Below, piece after piece: positions 26,060 through 35,211 of a stretch of 64,000 bases of DNA. Position 1 is the stretch's first letter, and every line of letters starts with the position of its first letter. Both the position numbers and the translations under genes were made by a program. Below the pieces are notes generated by a model. The model worked only from the letters and a program-made list of their open reading frames with translations, made no database searches and was not told the DNA's origin. This DNA comes from an uncultured Prevotellaceae bacterium (GTDB lineage: Bacteria; Bacteroidota; Bacteroidia; Bacteroidales; Bacteroidaceae): assembly GCA_900316685.1 (NCBI GenBank), contig ONDS01000001.1:1-64000 (forward strand). Reading direction: 5' to 3'.

Positions 26060-27877
26060 ATGAAAAGGATAATCCTCCATATCACCCTGCTCCTTGCCTC
26101 CTTATATATTATTAGCGGCACGGGAGCATACGCGCAAGCCGGTGCCGACAGGCAATTGTCAGCAGCAGCTATTTGGGAGGATTGCGAACGAGCCCGCAGC
26201 TTATGCCATTACGACACCTTGCTCACGCTGTCGACCCGCCTGCAAAGCCTTGCCAGCGAGTCGGGCAATGAGCGTTATGCGCCCTACGCACTCTTCTACC
26301 AAGGACTGGCCCGTTTGTTCACCGGCCAGAAAGACGAAGCCATGCGTTCGTTGGGCGAAGCCTTCGAGACTGCAGAGGAGGCGGGCAACGACTCTGTGTT
26401 GGCCTTGGTGACCAATGCCATGGGCATCTACCATGCGATGACCGAGAACAACAACTTCGTAGCCCAACAATATTTCTTCCGAAGCCTGGAATATGCCGAG
26501 AAGTCGCATTACGAACAAGTGAAGGGCCGCGTCTATGGCAACCTGCTTATCCTGACCCATGCCGACAACGACACCACAGGACTGGAAAACGCGCAGAATA
26601 TCTACGAATACGGCAAGGACCACGATGATTTCGAGCAGACCTTCATGGGAGCCTACTACTTGGCCATGTATTACAACCTGAAGGGAGAAAACGAACGTGC
26701 CGTGAGTTACCTTGACGAGTCGCTCGCTCTTTATGACCGTTACCGCTACGACGACGTGGCCTCCGTCTACACCCTCTACGCCAAGGTGAAGAATGACTTG
26801 GGCGACCGCTCGGGTGCCCTGTCGTATGCCCAACGAGCCATCGACCTGGCCAAGGAGTACAACCAAGCGTTATTGCTGCCCGATGCCTACCTGCAGTATG
26901 CCCTCATCCTGCATGACATGGGCGAATATGCCCACAGCAACGAAGTGGCCCAACAAGCCCTCATGGCCGTGGAGCAGTCGTCGAGTCGTACGAAAAGCAT
27001 CCCCTGCTATCAGCTCATCGCCCGCAACTGTCAGCGTTTGGGAATGAAAGACCAGGCCCTGAGCTATCTGGAGCGCGCCAACAACGCCATGGACACTCTC
27101 GCCCGCATCAACATGTCGCGTCTGCGCCATGAGTACGACATCCTGTCGGATATCAACCAGAAAGAGCAAGATGCCCGAGTACGCAAGCAACAGATGGCCG
27201 ACCAACGTAAGCTCAACCTTCTCTTGATCGTTGCCACCCTTGTGCTGGCCGGTTTGCTGGCTGTCATCTGGGTGAACTACCGTCGGCGCAACCGGTTATA
27301 CAAAAACATCGTCATTCAGAACTCCCATGCCATCACCCGCCATGATGAGCTACAATCGCGCATCGACAAGCTGGAAGCCCTATTGGAAGAGCAACAATCC
27401 AGCAATGCCATGGAGGGAGAGACAGCCGTTGACGCCGAGAATCCCATAGAGATGAGTGAGAGTGAAGCTGTGAGCAATGACTGTGCCAAACCCCGCTCGT
27501 TGGTCGACGACGAGGAGCGCGCCCAGGAATTGTATGAGCGCGCCTGCATGCTGATGGAGAAAGAACGGTTGTTCGCCGACCCTCAGCTCAACCGTGAGCG
27601 TTTTGCAGAGCTTTTAGGCACCAACCGCACCTACTTAAGCAAGATACTGAAAGAAAAGAGCGGTATGACCTATCTGCAATTCGTGAACAGCCACCGCATC
27701 AACGAGGCCATCCGCCTGCTCTCCGACCCCAACACCCAATTGCCACTGAAACAGATATGGAACGACCTGGGATTCAACTCGCCCGCCACCTTCTACAAGC
27801 AGTTTCAGCAAGCCGTGGGCATCACTCCTTCGGTCTACCGCAAGCAGGTGATGGAGGTTGAAAGATTAAAAGATTAA
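26060..27877 (+). CDS. Membrane-bound TPR sensor with AraC-type DNA-binding domain
   Basis: A 605-residue one-component regulator. It has a signal peptide (1-26), a TPR-type helical repeat domain outside the inner membrane (about 30-370), one membrane span (LLLIVATLVLAGLLAVIWV, about 390-408), a coiled coil (about 425-450) and a C-terminal AraC helix-turn-helix pair (about 515-600, containing NRTYLSKILKEKSGMTYLQF). The layout resembles the sensor and output parts of hybrid two-component regulators but without kinase or receiver. It is divergent from the secreted-protein operon, which is its most likely target. Confidence 0.88.
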   Translation: MKRIILHITLLLASLYIISGTGAYAQAGADRQLSAAAIWEDCERARSLCHYDTLLTLSTRLQSLASESGNERYAPYALFYQGLARLFTGQKDEAMRSLGEAFETAEEAGNDSVLALVTNAMGIYHAMTENNNFVAQQYFFRSLEYAEKSHYEQVKGRVYGNLLILTHADNDTTGLENAQNIYEYGKDHDDFEQTFMGAYYLAMYYNLKGENERAVSYLDESLALYDRYRYDDVASVYTLYAKVKNDLGDRSGALSYAQRAIDLAKEYNQALLLPDAYLQYALILHDMGEYAHSNEVAQQALMAVEQSSSRTKSIPCYQLIARNCQRLGMKDQALSYLERANNAMDTLARINMSRLRHEYDILSDINQKEQDARVRKQQMADQRKLNLLLIVATLVLAGLLAVIWVNYRRRNRLYKNIVIQNSHAITRHDELQSRIDKLEALLEEQQSSNAMEGETAVDAENPIEMSESEAVSNDCAKPRSLVDDEERAQELYERACMLMEKERLFADPQLNRERFAELLGTNRTYLSKILKEKSGMTYLQFVNSHRINEAIRLLSDPNTQLPLKQIWNDLGFNSPATFYKQFQQAVGITPSVYRKQVMEVERLKD

Positions 27878-27892
27878 ACAATCTACAACGAT

Positions 27893-30025
27893 ATGAACAC
27901 ACTTACACCACTTATAGCCAAGGAATTGAACCTAAAGAAAGAGAGTGTAGACAACACCTTAGCGCTGTTGGACTTAGGATGCACCATCCCCTTTATCGCC
28001 CGTTACCGTAAGGAACGCACGGGCGGGATGAACGAGGTGCAGATAGGTGCCGTGAAGGACCTGTACGAGCGCCTGACCGAATTGCAGAAGCGTAAAGAAA
28101 CCATTCTCAAGACCATCGAAGCACAGGACAAACTCACTCCCGAGCTGCGTCAGCGTTTAGAGAGTTGTTGGAACGCCACAGAGATAGAGGATATCTACCT
28201 CCCCTTCAAGCCCAAGCGTCGCACTCGTGCGCAAGTGGCACGCGAACAAGGTCTCGAACCTCTGGCCACCCTTCTACTGTTGCAGCGCGAGAAAGACCCG
28301 TGGCAAGCCGCCCGTCGGTTTGTCAAAGGCGAGGTGGCCGATGCCGAGGCAGCCATCCACGGAGCCCAGGACATCATCGCCGAGCAGGTGAGTGAAGACG
28401 AGCGGTCGCGCCAGACCGTGCGTCAGGGTTACCGCCAGGGAGCCATCATCCGTTCGAAAGTGGTGAAAGCCAAGGCCGACAGCGACGAAGCCAGCAAATA
28501 CTCCGACTATTTCGATTGGGAGGAGCCCCTGAAGCGTTGTTCGTCACACCGACTGCTGGCCATGCGCCGCGGTGAGAGCGATGGCATCCTGCGCGTGAGC
28601 ATCACCATCGACGACGAGCAATGCATCGACCGTCTCGACCGCCTGTTCCTGCACGGCTACGGTCCATGCAGCCGTTTGGTGGGCGAAGCCGTGGAAGACG
28701 GCTACAAGCGTTTGCTCCGCCCTTCGATAGAGACCGAGTTCGCCTCGGAGAGCAAATCAAAGGCCGACGAGGAAGCCATCCACGTGTTCGTCGACAACTT
28801 GCAGCAGTTGTTGTTGGCCGCCCCGCTGGGCCAGAAGCGCGTGATGGGTATCGACCCTGGTTTCCGCACGGGCTGCAAGGTGGTGTGTCTCGATGCACAG
28901 GGCAATTTGTTGCACCACGAGGCCATTTTCCCCCATCCACCAGTAAACCACCGCATGCAAGCCACCGTTCATGTGGAACAGATGGTGAAGGATTATCATA
29001 TCGAAGCCATCGCCATCGGCAACGGTACAGCCAGTCGTGAGACCTCCGACTTCATCCGCGACCTGCATTTCGACCATGCCGTGCAGACCTTTGTGGTGAG
29101 TGAAGACGGCGCCTCCGTCTATTCAGCATCGAAAACCGCCCGCGAGGAGTTCCCCGACGAGGATGTGACGGTGCGCGGCGCCGTGAGCATCGGTCGCCGC
29201 CTGATGGATCCTCTGGCTGAGTTGGTGAAAATCGACCCCAAGAGCATCGGTGTAGGACAGTACCAGCACGACGTAGACCAAGGGAAGCTGAAAAAGAGCT
29301 TGGACCAGACTGTGGAGCACTGCGTCAACATGGTAGGTGTGGATTTGAATACCGCCTCGCGCCACCTACTCACCTACGTAAGTGGTCTGGGCCCTACGCT
29401 CGCCCAGAACATTGTAGACTACCGCAAGGAGCATGGTGCCTTCACCTCGCGCGCCCAATTGAAGAAAGTACCTCGGTTGGGTCCCTCTGCTTTTGAGCAG
29501 TGCGCCGGTTTCCTTCGCATCCGCGACAGCAAGAACCCGTTGGACAACAGTGCCGTCCATCCCGAGAGTTACCATATCGTGGAGAAGATGGCCAAGGACT
29601 GCGGTTGCACAGTGGCCACGTTGATGGCCGATGCCGAGAAACGTAAGGGCATCCGTCTGAACGATTATGTGGAAGGCGATATCGGTCTACCCACGCTGAA
29701 GGATATCATGGCCGAGCTTGAGAAGCCCGGTCGCGACCCACGTGCGCAAATAGAAGAGTTTGAGTTCGACCCCAATGTGAAGGAGATGGACGACCTGGTG
29801 GAAGGAATGGTTCTTCCCGGCATCGTTACGAACATCACCAAATTCGGTGCGTTCGTCGATATCGGTGTACACCAAGACGGTTTGGTGCATGTGTCGCAGA
29901 TGGCCGACCGCTACGTGAAAGATCCCAGCGAGGTGGTTCATCTCCACCAGCACGTAAAGGTGAGGGTGACGGAAATAGACCACCGCCGAGGGCGAATCTC
30001 GCTAAGCATGAAGAAGATTAAATGA
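27893..30025 (+). CDS. tex: Tex-family S1 RNA-binding protein
   Basis: Tex proteins bind nucleic acids and act in transcription and stress tolerance. The 710-residue protein has the N-terminal helical region, a YqgF/RNase H-like domain (GIDPGFRTGCKVV at about 321-333), two helix-hairpin-helix motifs (ASRHLLTYVSGLGPTLAQNI and the following KVPRLGPSAF region) and a C-terminal S1 domain (about 638-708, GMVLPGIVTNITKFGAFVDI). Length is slightly below the 770 residues usual in Proteobacteria. It starts 15 bases after the regulator stop, so it may be cotranscribed with it. Confidence 0.95.
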   Translation: MNTLTPLIAKELNLKKESVDNTLALLDLGCTIPFIARYRKERTGGMNEVQIGAVKDLYERLTELQKRKETILKTIEAQDKLTPELRQRLESCWNATEIEDIYLPFKPKRRTRAQVAREQGLEPLATLLLLQREKDPWQAARRFVKGEVADAEAAIHGAQDIIAEQVSEDERSRQTVRQGYRQGAIIRSKVVKAKADSDEASKYSDYFDWEEPLKRCSSHRLLAMRRGESDGILRVSITIDDEQCIDRLDRLFLHGYGPCSRLVGEAVEDGYKRLLRPSIETEFASESKSKADEEAIHVFVDNLQQLLLAAPLGQKRVMGIDPGFRTGCKVVCLDAQGNLLHHEAIFPHPPVNHRMQATVHVEQMVKDYHIEAIAIGNGTASRETSDFIRDLHFDHAVQTFVVSEDGASVYSASKTAREEFPDEDVTVRGAVSIGRRLMDPLAELVKIDPKSIGVGQYQHDVDQGKLKKSLDQTVEHCVNMVGVDLNTASRHLLTYVSGLGPTLAQNIVDYRKEHGAFTSRAQLKKVPRLGPSAFEQCAGFLRIRDSKNPLDNSAVHPESYHIVEKMAKDCGCTVATLMADAEKRKGIRLNDYVEGDIGLPTLKDIMAELEKPGRDPRAQIEEFEFDPNVKEMDDLVEGMVLPGIVTNITKFGAFVDIGVHQDGLVHVSQMADRYVKDPSEVVHLHQHVKVRVTEIDHRRGRISLSMKKIK

Positions 30026-30069
30026 TTAGATTAAAGGAATAAAAAGGGGTGTGATTATTTACAATACGA

Positions 30070-30101
30070 CCATCCCCTCCTTTTCGAAAAGGAGGGGATG
30101 G
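30070..30101. terminator. Bidirectional terminator between tex and the next gene
   Basis: A perfect 32-base palindrome (CCATCCCCTCCTTTT and its complement) lies between convergent genes. The T-run and A-run are inside the stem top. Its core, CCCCTCCTTTTCGAAAAGGAGGGG, resembles the palindrome of the dispersed 58-bp element, but the flanks differ. Confidence 0.8.
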
Positions 30102-30108
30102 TGATTCT

Positions 30109-30474
30109 CTACTTGGCATCGTCTGCATCGAGTCCTGCTGCTATGCTCCTGTCGCAAATGGCTATTTGCTGGTTGAGCGCGGTGAGGTCTGGCTTTTCGC
30201 GTGTGCGCACCAAGAACTCAACAGCCTCCATATAGGAGAATCGAGCCTGCCTGAAATGATATGTTTTGATGAGTTTGTCGCCCGTCTTGACATACCGCAT
30301 GAAGAGTCTGCTGGCCAGGTAATATTCACCCTTCTTTTTCTTGTCCTGCTTACGATAATAGTCGTAGGCCGTGCCCAGTTCCACTGTTTCCGTTTTCTGT
30401 TCTTCCACCACTTGTGCCTGTGCCATAGCCATCATGGGGAGGAAGAAGAGCAGTATGATACATATTTTTTTCAT
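30109..30474 (-). CDS. Small exported protein, unknown function
   Basis: A 121-residue protein with a signal peptide (MKKICIILLFFL to AMAQA) and a helical, lysine- and tyrosine-rich mature part (TAYDYYRKQDKKKKGEYYLAS). The regular aromatic/charged pattern suggests two or three TPR-like helices. It stands alone, convergent with tex and upstream of the ribosomal protein operon terminator. I do not recognise a family. Confidence 0.65.
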   Translation of the reverse strand: MKKICIILLFFLPMMAMAQAQVVEEQKTETVELGTAYDYYRKQDKKKKGEYYLASRLFMRYVKTGDKLIKTYHFRQARFSYMEAVEFLVRTREKPDLTALNQQIAICDRSIAAGLDADDAK

Positions 30475-30593
30475 TGTCGTATAGGTTTTATCTATGGATA
30501 TTTCTTGTTGACGCTACAAAAATACTCAAAAAAACAAGAAGTAAGAAATAAAGGAAAGTTTTTTTTCTTCTGGATGTTGAATTTACAAAAAAA

Positions 30594-30617
30594 CGCCATC
30601 CTCGTTTGAGGATGGCG
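30594..30617 (-). terminator. Terminator of the infC-rpmI-rplT operon
   Basis: CGCCATCCTC (30594-30603) pairs with GAGGATGGCG (30608-30617) around a GTTT loop. On the minus strand the stem is followed by a run of seven or more T residues, a classical intrinsic terminator 23 bases after rplT. Confidence 0.92.
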
Positions 30618-30640
30618 CGAAAGCGTATGTTGAGGTTTTC

Positions 30641-30985
30641 TTACTTCACTTTCTCTACGATAGCCTTGAAGGCATCGGGATTGTTGACGGCGAGGTCGGC
30701 GAGCACCTTACGGTTGATCTCGATACCAGCCTTGTGGAGTTTACCCATGAGTTGCGAATAACTCAGTCCCTCGATACGAGCGGCGGCATTGATACGCTGG
30801 ATCCACAGTGCGCGGAATGTGCGTTTCTTGTTACGACGGTCACGATAAGCATAGGTGAGACCTTTCTCCCAAGTATTCTTCGCTACAGTCCAAACATTCT
30901 TGCGGGCACCAAAGTAACCTTTGGTAAGTTTTAAGATGCGCGTTCTTCTAGCTTTTGAAGCGACATGATTTACTGATCTTGGCAT
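30641..30985 (-). CDS. rplT: 50S ribosomal protein L20
   Basis: L20 binds 23S rRNA and is needed early in large-subunit assembly. The 114-residue sequence is a full-length member: the basic N-terminus [18 protein letters not shown], the KGYFGARKN segment and the [13 protein letters not shown] motif are all present. It is the last gene of the conserved infC-rpmI-rplT order, 32 bases after rpmI. Confidence 0.98.
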   Translation of the reverse strand: MPRSVNHVASKARRTRILKLTKGYFGARKNVWTVAKNTWEKGLTYAYRDRRNKKRTFRALWIQRINAAARIEGLSYSQLMGKLHKAGIEINRKVLADLAVNNPDAFKAIVEKVK

Positions 30986-31017
30986 AATTTTTTTTCCTTT
31001 AAATGTTTGACTTAGAA

Positions 31018-31215
31018 TTAACGAAGGCAGAGCAAATCGCGCACCTGCTTGAGATTTGACTTGTCGACGATAGCCTGGTGAACCAGATTACGTTTCTGCT
31101 TCTTGGTTTTCTTCGTCAGGATGTGGCTGTGGTAAGCGTGATGTCTTTTCACCTTACCTGTACCGGTGAAACGGAATCTCTTCTTCGCACCGGAATTGGT
31201 CTTTACTTTTGGCAT
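31018..31215 (-). CDS. rpmI: 50S ribosomal protein L35
   Basis: A 65-residue, very basic protein with the L35 hallmarks [14 protein letters not shown] and a [14 protein letters not shown] segment. It lies between infC and rplT, the order used by most bacteria, which supports cotranscription and coordinate ribosome supply. Confidence 0.98.
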   Translation of the reverse strand: MPKVKTNSGAKKRFRFTGTGKVKRHHAYHSHILTKKTKKQKRNLVHQAIVDKSNLKQVRDLLCLR

Positions 31216-31294
31216 TGTTTTTTATTTATTTATTGTTAATAATCGGCGGCAACGCATATACCGGGCGTTACGCACCATTCTATTTTCGTTGAAG

Positions 31295-31329
31295 GGTTGA
31301 GATGTGAGAGGTGAGTGGTGAGAGATCAG
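31295..31329. repeat. Heptamer array at the end of infC
   Basis: Five seven-base units (GGTTGAG, ATGTGAG, AGGTGAG, TGGTGAG, AGATCAG) run from 31295 to 31329. The last unit contains the infC stop codon (31326-31328). It lies between infC and rpmI. Confidence 0.65.
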
Positions 31330-32042
31330 TCTTCTTTGTTCTCGGTGAGTTTCTTCAAGGCGTCGGCACTGATCTTGGCATTGGCAAACAAGCCGCCGTT
31401 GGCAGGCATCTCGGCATCGGGTTCTTGTTGTGCAGTGTTCTCCTTTGCCTGTTTGGCCTGTTCGCGTGCTTCTGCCTCTCGGCGCTCACGATCCATCTTC
31501 TGTTGGCTTTTTTTCGCCACTCCCGCCTTTTTGGGAGCGATGAAGATAGCCATTTTCTTACCTTCGAGTTGGGGCAGCTGTTCTACCTTGCCATATTCCT
31601 CGAGGTCGTTGGCGAAACGTAACAGGAGCACCTCACCTTGTTCCTTGAACAGGATGGAGCGACCCTTGAAGAAGACATACGCTCTTACCTTGTTGCCCTC
31701 TTCGAGGAACTCCTTGGCATGTTTGAGTTTGAATGCATAGTCATTCTCACCCGTCTGGGGTCCGAACCGAATCTCCTTCACCTCTATTTTCACCTGCTTG
31801 GCCTTCATTTCCTTGGCCTTTTTCTTCTGCTGGTAGAGGAATTTTGAATAGTCGATGAGACGACATACAGGCGGTTGGGCATTGGGTGATATCTCCACCA
31901 AGTCAACTCCTTGGTGCCGTGCCATTTCCAACGCCTGACGTGTGGGCATCACAGAAGATCCCCCCTCGCCTACGATACGTACCTCACGCACGCGAATCTG
32001 CTCATTCACGCGGTACTGATTCTGTTTTTTGTCGTTCTTCAT
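31326..32042 (-). CDS. infC: Translation initiation factor IF-3
   Basis: IF-3 binds the 30S subunit, discriminates start codons and keeps subunits apart. The 238-residue protein has the N-terminal domain with [16 protein letters not shown], a helical linker and the C-terminal domain (about 90-175, [13 protein letters not shown]). A long charged tail rich in Ala, Glu and Lys (about 185-238) exceeds the E. coli protein by some 60 residues, as is usual in Bacteroidetes. I chose the ATG at 32042; a TTG one codon upstream is possible. The promoter lies about 25 bases upstream, so the leader is short and leaves little room for a long L20-type leader structure. Confidence 0.96.
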   Translation of the reverse strand: MKNDKKQNQYRVNEQIRVREVRIVGEGGSSVMPTRQALEMARHQGVDLVEISPNAQPPVCRLIDYSKFLYQQKKKAKEMKAKQVKIEVKEIRFGPQTGENDYAFKLKHAKEFLEEGNKVRAYVFFKGRSILFKEQGEVLLLRFANDLEEYGKVEQLPQLEGKKMAIFIAPKKAGVAKKSQQKMDRERREAEAREQAKQAKENTAQQEPDAEMPANGGLFANAKISADALKKLTENKED

Positions 32043-32067
32043 CAAGCTATTTTACGTTTAGCGGCTG

Positions 32068-32098
32068 CAAAGTTAGTATTTTCCAATGAATTGACAAA
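32068..32098 (-). promoter_or_regulatory. Promoter of the infC operon
   Basis: On the minus strand, TTTG (32095-32098), a 19-base spacer and TAACTTTG (32068-32075) match the consensus. Confidence 0.8.
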
Positions 32099-32222
32099 GA
32101 AAAAAGGAAAAATAATTTCACAATCGCGTAAAAGGAATACAGCAAACAACAACAGATTGACTATAGCATCTTTTATTGTGTTAAAGACTGTGGCTCTTTT
32201 TGGCATTTTTAATGAATAGGTG

Positions 32223-32253
32223 TTTGATATTATAAAAAAAAGGTGTACCTTTG
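32223..32253 (+). promoter_or_regulatory. Promoter of the envelope thiol operon
   Basis: TTTG at 32223-32226, a 19-base spacer and TACCTTTG at 32246-32253 match the consensus. The first gene starts at 32311, giving a leader of roughly 50 bases. Confidence 0.8.
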
Positions 32254-32310
32254 CATCCGAGAACGACTAAGAATAATAAGACGAATCAAGCACATTTAAT
32301 ATTTATAACG

Positions 32311-32934
32311 ATGAAAAAGCAATTATCATGGATGTTAGCCACCATCCTGCTCGTTTGTGGCACCACCTTACCCCTTACATCCTGCAGCGACGATGACGAT
32401 GATTTCCAAGGCGGTTCCCAAACAGAGGTGAAGGACAATACAGCCGCCAAGGCCGAGGTGACATATTATGTGGATCTCGGAGCCAACACGTTGGAACTGG
32501 CCGATGTGGAAGTGATTTACCTCGATGAGAACGGAGAATCGAAGAGCATCATGATGACCGATAAGCAATGGACACTGAAACGCACGATAACAGCCTCTCA
32601 GATGCCTGCTGAATTCTCATTGAAAGTGGAATTCAAGCAAAAGTCCGGGGTCACCCCCGAAAACGATAAGGACTACGAATTTGGTTGCGTGTCGAGAATT
32701 CCTTTCACTGTTTACAACAACAAAGGAGAAAAGATATGCGAACACCCGGGAGCTGTAGCTGAGACCGACGGTTCCCACCCCGTGATGAAGGGCAGCCAGA
32801 TTGGCGGTTGGTGGTTGACCTACGCATTGGGCATCAACCCCGACAAACTGATCAACTTCGACAAGAAGACCCTTCGTGTAGAGACGAGCAAAGCAGTATT
32901 CAACAAGATGGATTATAAATATCCCTACTTATAA
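32311..32934 (+). CDS. Lipoprotein of unknown function
   Basis: A 207-residue protein with a lipobox (LTSC, Cys25) followed by a run of aspartates, which in Bacteroidetes is typical of surface-exposed lipoproteins. The start at 32311 gives a clean signal peptide (MKKQLSWMLATILLV); the frame open from 32251 begins inside the promoter. The mature part is beta-rich and has two cysteines (FGCVSR and KICEHPG). It is the first gene of an operon with a TlpA-like thioredoxin, a DUF6029 barrel and Omp28. I do not recognise a domain. Confidence 0.7.
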   Translation: MKKQLSWMLATILLVCGTTLPLTSCSDDDDDFQGGSQTEVKDNTAAKAEVTYYVDLGANTLELADVEVIYLDENGESKSIMMTDKQWTLKRTITASQMPAEFSLKVEFKQKSGVTPENDKDYEFGCVSRIPFTVYNNKGEKICEHPGAVAETDGSHPVMKGSQIGGWWLTYALGINPDKLINFDKKTLRVETSKAVFNKMDYKYPYL

Positions 32935-32975
32935 TTAAGCGCATCCAGTCGGCGTTTACAACCAAAGGACGAAAT

Positions 32976-33464
32976 ATGAAAAAATTATTATTATCCGGAA
33001 TTATATTCTTTTGTCTTCAGCTGAATATCAACGCCCAACTCCCGTCAGTCACGCTGAAAGACATCAACGGCAAAACCGTACGCACCGATACGTTGAGCAA
33101 CAACGGCCGCCCCATCATCATCGATTTCTTTGCCACATGGTGCAAACCCTGCAACCGCGAGTTGACCGCCATCAGCGAGGTATATGAGGAATGGCAGGAG
33201 GAAACCGGTGTGAAACTCATCGCCGTGAGCATCGACCAGGCACAGAACATCAACAAGGTGCGCCCACTTGTCGACCAACATGGCTGGCCCTACGAGGTGT
33301 TGCTCGACCCCAACAGCGATTTCAAACGCGCCTTGGGTATCCAGATGATACCCTACGTGCTCATTGTCGACGGCGATGGCACCATCGTCTACAAGCACAA
33401 CGGCTACACCGATGGAGCCGAGGAAGAGCTGATTGAGAAAGTGCGTGAATTGGTGAACAAATAA
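32976..33464 (+). CDS. TlpA-like periplasmic thioredoxin
   Basis: A 162-residue exported thiol-disulfide oxidoreductase. A signal peptide (1-20) is followed by one thioredoxin fold with the active site ATWCKPC (Cys56, Cys59) and the cis-proline segment MIPYVLIVDGDG. Such proteins usually reduce disulfides in the periplasm or help maturation of partner proteins. It is 41 bases after the lipoprotein gene and 7 bases before the DUF6029 gene. Confidence 0.92.
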   Translation: MKKLLLSGIIFFCLQLNINAQLPSVTLKDINGKTVRTDTLSNNGRPIIIDFFATWCKPCNRELTAISEVYEEWQEETGVKLIAVSIDQAQNINKVRPLVDQHGWPYEVLLDPNSDFKRALGIQMIPYVLIVDGDGTIVYKHNGYTDGAEEELIEKVRELVNK

Positions 33465-33471
33465 TACAACG

Positions 33472-35127
33472 ATGGCCCTCAGGAAACCATTATTCTTCGT
33501 CGGTGTCCTTTGCGTAGCCCTGGCCGCAACGGCGCAGACCGACAAGCCCATCACCGTGACGGGCAGCATTCAGAGCGACATACTCATACCCCAGGACGAC
33601 GACAAGATAGGCACTTTGCCCACGAGCGACGACGTGCTCACCAACAGCTATGCCGAGGTGAGCGTGATGAGCAAATATGTGGACGCGGGAGCCCGATTGG
33701 AATACTTAGAGCACCCCCTACCCGGTTTTGAGAACGACTTCAAGGGTTGGGGTGTTCCTTATTTCTATGTGAAGGGCAAATTGAAAGACGTGGAGCTGAC
33801 ACTTGGCCATTTCTATGAGCAGTTCGGTTCCGGCTTCATCTTGCGCACCTATGAGGAGCGTTCGCTGGGCATCGACAACTCGCTCATCGGTGGCCGTCTG
33901 GTTGTCAAGCCCGTCAAGGGTGTGCAGCTGAAAGCCCTCACCGGTCGCCAGCGCCGCTACTGGAACCAGAACCACGCTTGGGTGAGCGGCGGCGATGTGG
34001 AGGTGAACCTCGACCAGTGGATTCACGGTCTGGAAGCCAGCGGCACCTACCTCACCCTGGGAGCCTCGTTTGTGAACAAGCATGAGAAGGCCAGCGACGA
34101 CGAGATATTCGCCGACCCCACCCATCGTCTGAACCTGCCTGAGAACGTGAATGCGTGGGATATCCGTGCCCAACTGACCAAAGGTCCTGTGAGCGTGTTG
34201 GCCGAATATGCCCAGAAGACCCAAGACCCCTCTTACGACAACGACTACATCTATCGCCGCGGCCATGTGGCCATGCTCTCCCTCTCCTATTCGAAGAGCG
34301 GTTTGAGCGTGTTGGCCCAGGCCAAGCGTTCCGACAACATGTCATTCCGTAGCCGTCGTTCGATGACCGGCACCTCGTCGTTCATCAACCATCTGCCCGC
34401 CTTCACCATGGAACACACCTATACGCTGGCCGCCCTCTACCCCTATGCCACCCATCCCGACGGCGAATGGGCCTACCAAGCCGAAGTGGGTTACACCTTC
34501 AAGCGCAACACCCTTCTGGGTGGCAAATATGGCACCGGTATCAAGGTGAACTTCTCGCACGTACACGCCATCGACCGTCATGAGCACGCCCCGCTTGCCG
34601 GCAGCACACTCCGTGGCAGCGACGGCTATGGTTCCGCTTTTTGGAAATGGGGCGACCAGATGTACTACCAGGACCTGAACATACAGCTGGAGAAGCGTTT
34701 GACCCGCGACTTCAAGCTCAACCTGATGTATATGAACCAGTTCTACAACAAAACCATTGTTGAGGGCGAGGGCGGCATGATCCACTCCAACATCTTCGTG
34801 GCCGAAGGAAAATACAAGTTCAACAAGAAACTGACCCTGCGCGGCGAATTGCAGTACCTGACCACTCGTGGCGACGAGGGCGACTGGCTCTTTGGCTTGC
34901 TGGAGCTCTCCTTGGCCCCCCATTGGATGTTCACCGTGAGCGACGAATGGAACTGCGGAGCCACCGACCTTCATTACTACATGGGGTCGGTGACCTACAA
35001 CATCGGTGCCCACCGCATACAAGGCGGTTTCGGTCGCACACGTGCCGGCTACAACTGTTCGGGCGGTGTATGCCGTTACGTGCCAGCCAGCAAGGGGTTC
35101 ATGTTGTCGTATAATTATAACTTTTAG
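33472..35127 (+). CDS. DUF6029-type outer membrane beta-barrel protein
   Basis: A 551-residue protein with a signal peptide (1-22) and a chain of amphipathic beta strands ending in YNYNF, the aromatic C-terminus of outer membrane barrels. It matches the DUF6029 family of Bacteroidetes. The barrel could span the outer membrane between the periplasmic TlpA-like protein and the Omp28 lipoprotein encoded on either side. Only one cysteine pair region is seen near the C-terminus (NCSGGVC). A transport or anchoring role is inference. Confidence 0.82.
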   Translation: MALRKPLFFVGVLCVALAATAQTDKPITVTGSIQSDILIPQDDDKIGTLPTSDDVLTNSYAEVSVMSKYVDAGARLEYLEHPLPGFENDFKGWGVPYFYVKGKLKDVELTLGHFYEQFGSGFILRTYEERSLGIDNSLIGGRLVVKPVKGVQLKALTGRQRRYWNQNHAWVSGGDVEVNLDQWIHGLEASGTYLTLGASFVNKHEKASDDEIFADPTHRLNLPENVNAWDIRAQLTKGPVSVLAEYAQKTQDPSYDNDYIYRRGHVAMLSLSYSKSGLSVLAQAKRSDNMSFRSRRSMTGTSSFINHLPAFTMEHTYTLAALYPYATHPDGEWAYQAEVGYTFKRNTLLGGKYGTGIKVNFSHVHAIDRHEHAPLAGSTLRGSDGYGSAFWKWGDQMYYQDLNIQLEKRLTRDFKLNLMYMNQFYNKTIVEGEGGMIHSNIFVAEGKYKFNKKLTLRGELQYLTTRGDEGDWLFGLLELSLAPHWMFTVSDEWNCGATDLHYYMGSVTYNIGAHRIQGGFGRTRAGYNCSGGVCRYVPASKGFMLSYNYNF

Positions 35128-35211
35128 AGGTGAGGGGTGAGAAGAGATAGATATCCCTTCGATTTAAGAGGCATAGATGATGCCAGTCTTTCAGAATAAA
35201 ACCAACGAACG

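Noticed and set aside
31216-31294. tRNA or ribosomal leader RNA between infC and rpmI
   Set aside because: No cloverleaf or convincing hairpin was found; the gap is short and ends in a heptamer array.
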